Made by a program: the position numbers and the translations under genes
DNA from: Biomphalaria glabrata
Taxonomy: Eukaryota > Mollusca > Gastropoda > Planorbidae
Direction of reading: 5' to 3'
NCBI RefSeq assembly: GCF_947242115.1
Contig: NC_074724.1
Coordinates: 34,425,005 to 34,489,004, forward strand
DNA: 64,000 nucleotides
In this document: positions 58,255-64,000 of the stretch, one piece after another
Numbering within the stretch: the stretch's first letter is position 1
Layout: each line of letters starts with the position of its first letter
Notes under the pieces: generated by a model
What the model was told of the DNA's origin: nothing
What the model saw: only the letters and a program-made list of their open reading frames with translations
The model's database searches: none

Positions 58255-58675
58255 AAGTAAAGAAACTGGAACAGACACAAAATAGAGCAGTGAGACTCAT
58301 AACAAATGAATATTCAAATTTGACTAGAGTAACACCTTTAGTAAAAATCACTAAATTTAATTACCCTGCAGGGTAGAAGATTTAAAAATAAAGAAGCAAT
58401 AATACATAAAACTCCAAACCATACTTTACAAATATAGAAACAAAAACTAATAAAATACTCCGAAAGACAAAAATAATATAATTTTTTTTTATTCCACATA
58501 CTAGGACAAATTCTCATAAGAGCTATTTTGTCCCTAATGCCATTAGACAATGGTAAGGAATATGGGTTGCCTAAAGCATGCACCAAAACCTATAGCCGAG
58601 TTCAATTCTCTCATCAACACGAACGACAAGATTGATACATGGAGGACGTAATTATCTTCTGTTTAAACAATCTGC
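58255..58675 (+). mobile_element. LINE C-terminal and 3' fragment (family of 6680)
   Basis: AAACTGGAACAGACACAAAA TAGAGCAGTGAG, then ACAAATGAATATTCAAATTT GACTAGAGTAACACC as in 6820-6905, and the 3' end ATGGAGGACGTAATTATCTT. More decayed than the 6680 copy. Confidence 0.7.
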
Positions 58676-58678
58676 GGT

Positions 58679-58741
58679 CAGTGGCGTCACTAGGGTGGGT
58701 ATCACCCGGTTCGGCAAGGGGCCCCCTTAGTGATGCCATTG
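58679..58741 (+). mobile_element. 63-bp hAT-like mini-MITE
   Basis: CAGTGGCGTCACTAGGG and CCTTAGTGATGCCATTG are inverted ends. Flanks TCTGCGGT and TCTGCAGG agree at six of eight positions. It abuts the LINE 3' end. Confidence 0.6.
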
Positions 58742-58789
58742 TCTGCAGGTTAATTTATGAACATCAGAAGAAGATGTAACTTGGAAGAG

Positions 58790-59010
58790 AGTGACTTAGA
58801 GAGAGACAGAGAGAGAGAGACAATGAGAGAGAGAGAGAGACAGACAGAGAGAGAGAGACAGAGAGATAGAGACAGACAGACAGAGAGACAGACAGAGAGA
58901 GAGAGACAGAGACAGAGAGAGACAGAGAGAGAGAAAGATAGAAGGAGAGAGACAGAGAGAGAGACAGACAGACAGAGAGACAGACAGAGAGAGAGAGAGA
59001 GTTACACGGT
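58790..59010 (+). repeat. GA/GACA-rich simple repeat
   Basis: GAGAGACAGAGAGA-type low complexity. Apparent Arg/Glu-rich and Ser/Leu-rich frames on either strand are artefacts. Confidence 0.95.
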
Positions 59011-59069
59011 GGAGAGAAGAAGAGAGTGAATGGGAGAACATGTTGTAAAATGTTTGCTTGTAAAATGTT

Positions 59070-59232
59070 TAACATGTTAAGGGTGTTCCTTCAGAGTTGA
59101 AGATAGTTTACTTCTTAGTCAAAACCTCCCGTAGGACGACGGGGGATGGGATCGGGCAGGGTTTGAACCCGGGACAATCGATAAACCCAAACGACAGACC
59201 AGCGCGCAAACCGCACGACCAGGCAACCATCC
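59070..59232 (-). mobile_element. SINE-B copy
   Basis: Minus strand: TGCCTGGTCGTGCGGTTTGC head, CCCGGGTTCAAACCCTGCCC (B box), ACGGGAGGTTTTGACTAAGA, CAACTCTGAAGGAACACCC. Confidence 0.78.
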
Positions 59233-59354
59233 ATACATGACAATATCTATCTCATATGAAAGCAAGTTCAAGAAAGTGGGTATCTAATAGTATAAAATCT
59301 AGCGTGTTTATTTATTTATGAAGCTCGTGCACCCGTCATCAGTATAAACTAGTG

Positions 59355-59845
59355 TGTCTCTGTGTGCAGCAGTGTCTCTGTGTGCAGCAGTGTCTATGTG
59401 TAGCAGTTTCTATGTGTATCAGTCTCTGTGTGTAGCAGTCTCTAAGTATAGCAATCTCTAAGTGTAGCAGTCTCTGTGTGCAGCAGTGTCTAAGTGTAGC
59501 AGTTTCTATGTGCATCAGTCTCTATGGGTAGCAGTCTCTAAGTATAGCAATCTCTAAGTGTAGCAGTCTCTGTGTGCAGCAGTGTCTAAGTGTAGCAGTT
59601 TCTATGTTTATCAGTCTCTAAATATAGCAATCTCTAAGTGTAGCAGTCTCTGTGTGCAGCAGTGTCTAAGTGTAGCAGTTTCTATGTGCATCAGTCTCTA
59701 TGGGTAGCAGTCTCTAAGTATAGCAATCTCTAAATGTAGCATCTCTGTGTGTAGCAGTGTCTATGTGTAGCAATATTCAGTCTCTATGTGTAGAACGCTG
59801 TGTGTAACAGTGTCTACGAGTAGCTATGTCTATGTGTAGCAGTCT
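59355..59845 (+). repeat. 16-bp monomer repeat with 96-bp higher-order unit
   Basis: Monomers of form TCTCTAAGTGTAGCAG. Six distinct monomers in fixed order make a 96-bp unit seen at about 59470 and again downstream; one intervening copy lacks one monomer (80 bp). Confidence 0.9.
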
Positions 59846-59869
59846 CCATGTGGAATCATGAATGTGATA

Positions 59870-60390
59870 AGACCACAAAATATTTGTGGGTGTGGCTTGA
59901 CTAGACAACAGTGCCAGCAGTTGTGACTCTTCCTCGACCTTGACAAACAAGGTTACAAAAAAATTAAGTGACGGGGGTTGAACAAACTACGTTCACTTGA
60001 AGTGCATCTGTAAGCCCTCCCCCCCCCCCCACCCCCTACTTTCCGAGAATGTCAGTGACTTCAACTTTCGCGCACAGCTAAGTTCGAGAACGAATGAATG
60101 ACGTGCACTCTCAGGTTCCGATGTCATCCCAAAACTTTCCACAGCGGACCCCCCCCCCCTTTTTTTTTTTCAAGCCACCGAAAAAGAAAAACAACGTCTT
60201 GGTGTCCTGTAGATGCTAAAACTTGGATTTCTAATTAAAACATTATTTCAAAGAAACAGAACAAAAGATGACACGTCCAGTGAAATCCTACAAAAAAATT
60301 TTTAGCTAACGTCTGACAGTTCTACGGTATCTATATAACCATCACAAGGAACTTAATTTGTCAAATCCTTCGGATTAGTTTAGTCAACTC
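59870..60390. other. no gene seen
   Basis: Unique DNA with poly-C runs at 60019-60030 and 60150. No frame with coding character. Confidence 0.5.
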
Positions 60391-60397
60391 TACATGG

Positions 60398-60672
60398 GGT
60401 GGTGTCGCGGTGGTTGAGCGGTAAAGCGCTTTGCCTCCGAACCGGGGTCCGAGGTGAAGACTGGGATTTATTTTCGGGCTTTTGGGTGCCTCCGAGTCCA
60501 CCCAGCTCTAATGGGGTACCTGGCATTAGTTGGGGGAAAGTAAAAAGTAAAAGACGGTTGGACGTTGTGCTGGCCACAGGACACCCTCGTAAACCGTGGG
60601 CCACAGAAATAGATTATCATCAACACAAGGGACGCGACGCCCCTGTCCCCTTGTGCTGGAGGAAAAAAAACA
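60398..60672 (+). mobile_element. SINE-A, variant subfamily
   Basis: TCGCGGTGGTTGAGCGGTAA AGCGC head, GAAGACTGGGATTTATTTTC, CCACCCAGCTCTAATGGGGT ACCTGG, TGCTGGCCACAGGACACCCT, then a distinct 3' end (CTTGTGCTGGAGGAAAAAAA). No clear TSD. Confidence 0.75.
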
Positions 60673-61525
60673 ACTCGAAATTTCGCCATCGCAGTATGTG
60701 GCTAAGAGAAACCTTTAGCCGACTCTGCTCTTATCAAACTACGGGAGTCCGAAGAAAGCAGGGGGAGGGGGGGAGGACTGGGTAAGAACAAATGACAACA
60801 TTAACATCCCCCCCCCCACTGTTCCCCAGCTCAGATGTTGTATTCCTTGGTCTCTCATACCAGATAAAATAACTTATTTGCATCAGGGTTTGTTGTTGTT
60901 TGTTATTGACTTGTAGCACCAAACTGCTGGTAGACAACTAAACGCTGTAGGCGTATCTTAACTAAACTTATAAAACTTGGAAATGACTTCTCTGTGAATT
61001 ATACTAAATAGAACTTTTATTACAATACAAAACAAAGTCAACTTGAGATCAAATGACATCAACGCAGTGGGAATTTAGTAATAATAATATAAAATGGTAT
61101 TTTTTTGTACAAAATCTAACTCCCTACAATAACACGTCTTTTCAGTCTCACGTTCTGGAGTGGTCCGTCCTAACTAAGACCGATGACGACAATGCCACCT
61201 ATGTTGCATCATTCGCAAACAATCGCAAACCTCTTCCCACCGTCACCATAGAAACACACACACAATAAAACACAGCTCTATTTTTAACGAATACAAGTCA
61301 ACCTTATCTTCTCGCCCTCCAATATATATATATATACAATCGTCCACTTACTGTCATTGCTATTAAACCCCATACCTTGTCAGCAAAGCTTCCTGTCTCC
61401 GTTGGCCCCCATGCATTTAGCCCTGTTGAGTCCCTAAGTACCACCCCTTTAATGACAAGGAGTTCGTGTGCGCCCCCTAGCCGAGCCCAGACTTACGTTT
61501 ATCCTCCCAATGGGCGCACGTATTT

Positions 61526-61795
61526 GGTATGGGTTGGCCCTTCAGTAGCTCTTATGGAGGCCGAAGTCTTAGCTATCATGGTATGGGTGGGCCCTTCAGT
61601 AGCTCTTATGGAGGCCGAAGTCTTGGCTATCATAGAATGGGTTGGCCCTTTAGTAGCTCTTATGGAGGCCGAAGTCTTAGCTATCATGGTATGGGTTGGC
61701 CCTTCAGTAGCTCTTATGGAGGCCGAAGTCTTAGCTATCATGGTATGGGTTGGCCCTTCAGTAGCTCTTATGGAGGCCGAAGTCTTGGCTATGGG
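61526..61795 (+). repeat. 54-bp tandem repeat, 5 copies
   Basis: Unit GGTATGGGTTGGCCCTTCAG + TAGCTCTTATGGAGGCCGAA + GTCTTAGCTATCAT, only a few substitutions between copies. Being 18 codons it stays open in two plus frames (VWVGPSVALMEAEVLAIM; GMGWPFSSSYGGRSLSYH) and one minus frame. No signal peptide, splice context or start favours translation. Confidence 0.92.
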
Positions 61796-61959
61796 ATTTT
61801 CTCAAGTCAGCTTTTAATTTCCTGCCATGGAGTATATGTTTCAATATGTTCTATAATACTTTTGTTTCTTGTGTCTCAAAATGGCTAGCTATCGAAGAAT
61901 AAAATCTCATGAATGTTTACAGTAATATAGTACTTTTTTTTAAATTATTCAACTCATTT

Positions 61960-62275
61960 CGTTTCTTGTTATAGTCTTGTATGTTTCTCTTGGTATTTCA
62001 GAGAACACTTTGGCATGTTGGTTTGATTGCTACAGGGCTTACAATAACACGAAAACCTATTTTTATTCTGTGTGTCTGTCTTTCTGTATGTCTGGTACAC
62101 GTTTTTTCTCCGACACCCAATCTCGGATCAAGCTGAAATTTTGCACAATTATTTCTTTTACCTGACAACACAAGAATCAATTAAAAAAAAAACGACCACA
62201 AAACTATTGGTTAATTAGCTATGTGGTAATAAATTACTTTGTTTTGTTTGGTATCTCAAACAAGAGAAAGAAATA
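61960..62275 (+). repeat. unclassified interspersed repeat, copy 3 (longest)
   Basis: Longest copy of this family: GTGTGTCTGTCTTTCTGTAT, GACACCCAATCTCGGATCAA, GCTGAAATTTTGCAC, ACCTGACAACACAAGAATCA and GTTTGGTATCTC. A hAT-like MITE fragment abuts its 3' side at 62285. Confidence 0.5.
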
Positions 62276-62284
62276 GCACTTGAA

Positions 62285-62429
62285 CAGGGGTCGCCAAAGA
62301 CCATCGAAAAAATGGATTGTGTTTGTCTATTCCTCTATTGCTGTGTGAGTGCGTGGGGGGGGGGGTCGTGGCAGAGTTGGGGGGGGGTGTAAAAAGTGGT
62401 CGCCAAGCTTAAAAGGTTGAGAACCGCTG
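62285..62429 (+). mobile_element. hAT-like MITE fragment
   Basis: Starts CAGGGGTCGCCAAAGACC and ends GTCGCCAAGCTTAAAAGGTT GAGAACCGCTG. Both are hAT-style ends. No matching 8-bp flanks; internal poly-G runs at 62356 and 62378. Confidence 0.5.
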
Positions 62430-63067
62430 GTCTAGCTTCTTCTACATCTATTGCAAATTTAATTACATGACTAATCCAAACTAATCGATACAAGCATGCT
62501 TAATATAAGCTTGTTTTTTATTTATTTATTTATGTATTTTATTCAAACTTGTTTTACATCGTGACTTGGGAGCAGAGAAGGAAGTAAACGAAGCCAAGTT
62601 TAAATTGCTCCATTGATTTAAATAAAACCCAGAAGAACCAAGTCCAACACCATTTCTAAGAATCTATGAATTGTGGGTAAAACATGGTGGAGCAGCCCCT
62701 GAATTTAATTACTCGGGGAATTCAGGTCAGATACGAGGAACACGTATCTCAGCTAGAGGCAGAAACAATAGGAAGAGAAAGATTGCACCGCCGCTGAAAT
62801 TAACGCCCCAGTATATCACCAGACAGTGAAGGCTTGGTATTTAGGCGCGTGTAAACGAGAAGGGGGGGGGGGCTACCATTGTTAAAAGCCTATCAAAATT
62901 TCTGCACTGCCTATCTTCTGAAAGTCATTGTTTATATTCATTTAGGAGAGAGGACAGGCTGACTCATTTGGGCTACGATTAGATATATTGCTATTCTTAA
63001 ATTGGAAAGGAGCAAGGACAAAAAAAATAAATTCTGTGGGCAAGGACAAACTAATAAAGAGCATTTT

Positions 63068-63340
63068 TTTTTCTCCCCATGTAAGACTTAGACTGCTTTA
63101 TTGATCCTTGTAGAAATTTGTTGTGATTACAAGGACTCGTTTCTCGTATAAAGACAACACAACAGAAACATACACATAAATAGAACAGACACAGACATAA
63201 AGAGTTCATTGAGTGACGACACACAGGCGTCTTGATCATTTTCCCGTTTCCTAGTCAACCTGTAGCATTGATACAGTCTGACCAAGTAAGGAACCAACGA
63301 GTTTTTGTACCATTTGGTTCTAGTCTTGAATGACAAAAGT
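63068..63340 (-). mobile_element. LINE 3' end with (CTTAGT)n-type tail
   Basis: Minus strand: TRTKWYKNSLVPYLVRLYQC, then a 3' UTR matching 3490-3668 (TCACAACAAATTTCTACAAG GATCAATAAAGCAG) and the tail TCTAAGTCTTAC. Confidence 0.72.
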
Positions 63341-63399
63341 CAATTATCATCCAGAAGAAAATGATTATTATGAATATCACAATTATTACTGAATGCTTA

Positions 63400-64000
63400 A
63401 AAAGTAGGCCTAATTAGCAATCTAGCTAAAATCTAGACAAGATTTAGTATCTTAAGTGTTTTAGAATCTAGAATCTAGAGCTATGCTAATACAGGTTTTT
63501 GAAGATAAGATCATTATTAATATTAAAAATATAAATAGATTTTTTAATAGATTCTAATTCTAGAACGTAAAAGATTTATATGATATGATGTCATCTGTAT
63601 AGAGATCTAGATCTATATTCTATGAATATTCTATTTTAATGATATTTTAGATCTAGATCTATATTCTAAATTAGGGGCCTATCTATATCTAGCTCTAGGT
63701 ATCTAATCTTGATCTAGATTCTAGATGTATTTTAATTATTCAATGGTCAGAATATGATAATATCAATCAATCATAAAAATATGATAATATCAATCAATGA
63801 TCAAAATATGATAATAAAAATCAGAAAGCGGGAGGAAAAAAGGGGGGGGGGGCAATCTTTCAATCTAGTCTTATAACTTCTAGATCTAGATCTATATAGA
63901 TAAGATTAGTAGATTATAGATCTATTTGTATTAGTATTTCTGACGCGGAATTTCTAGGCAAGATAATAGATCTAGATTCTAGATCTAGATATCTACTTTT
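63400..64000. repeat. TCTAGA/AGATCT-rich low-complexity DNA
   Basis: As at 56400-57470, with an A-run to G-run junction at 63836-63852 and a short tandem of ATATGATAATATCAATCAAT near 63755. Confidence 0.7.

Noticed and set aside
58757-59075. Arg/Glu-rich and Ser/Leu-rich frames
   Set aside because: Products of (GA)n and GACA simple repeats on the two strands.
60398-60480. tRNA-like sequence considered as a tRNA gene
   Set aside because: No closed cloverleaf or acceptor stem; it is the tRNA-derived head of a SINE.
55985-64000. Search for Ig1, Ig2 and signal-peptide exons of the IGSF9-like gene
   Set aside because: No minus-strand frame with Ig Cys/Trp pattern or signal peptide was found; these exons are presumably beyond the window.

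Overview
The window is animal nuclear DNA: AT-rich, intron-rich and crowded with short interspersed repeats, LINE 3' ends, small DNA transposons and tandem repeats. The gene, the repeat families (tRNA-headed SINEs, LINE ends with simple-sequence tails) and the long stretches built from TCTAGA/AGATCT fit a lophotrochozoan, most likely a heterobranch gastropod mollusc. That species guess is an impression, not a proof.

The only protein-coding host gene I can support lies on the minus strand from 55984 down to 24587. I could follow 15 exons, each with GT/AG splice sites and agreeing reading phases, giving about 1315 in-frame residues. They encode three Ig domains, two fibronectin III domains, one transmembrane helix and a cytoplasmic tail of about 760 residues. 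The tail holds the TSxDENYExDS and LREEF blocks that I know from IGSF9/IGSF9B and Drosophila Turtle, so I call it an IGSF9/turtle orthologue. The signal peptide and first two Ig domains must lie beyond the right edge.

The left quarter (1-18.9 kb) has no protein gene. It holds several tandem repeats, a solo-LTR-like fossil and a large imperfect palindrome (about 7.7-17.4 kb). Near the palindrome's outer edges sit inverted tRNA-Asn(GTT) genes, with a third tRNA-Asn near the centre and a truncated copy beside the right-hand one. Its arms were later interrupted by LINEs, SINEs and MITEs, some of which can be ordered in time. From 19 to 24.6 kb is the 3' flank or 3' UTR of the IGSF9-like gene, with little recognisable content.

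The introns hold many LINE fragments (C-terminal ORF2 pieces in at least six families), two tRNA-derived SINE families and several minisatellites. One minisatellite repeats the 3' splice site of an FN3 exon. The right end (56-64 kb) is probably 5' intron of the same gene: TCTAGA-rich DNA, a GA-rich simple repeat, a higher-order 16-bp repeat, a 54-bp repeat open in several frames, and more SINE, LINE and MITE fragments.
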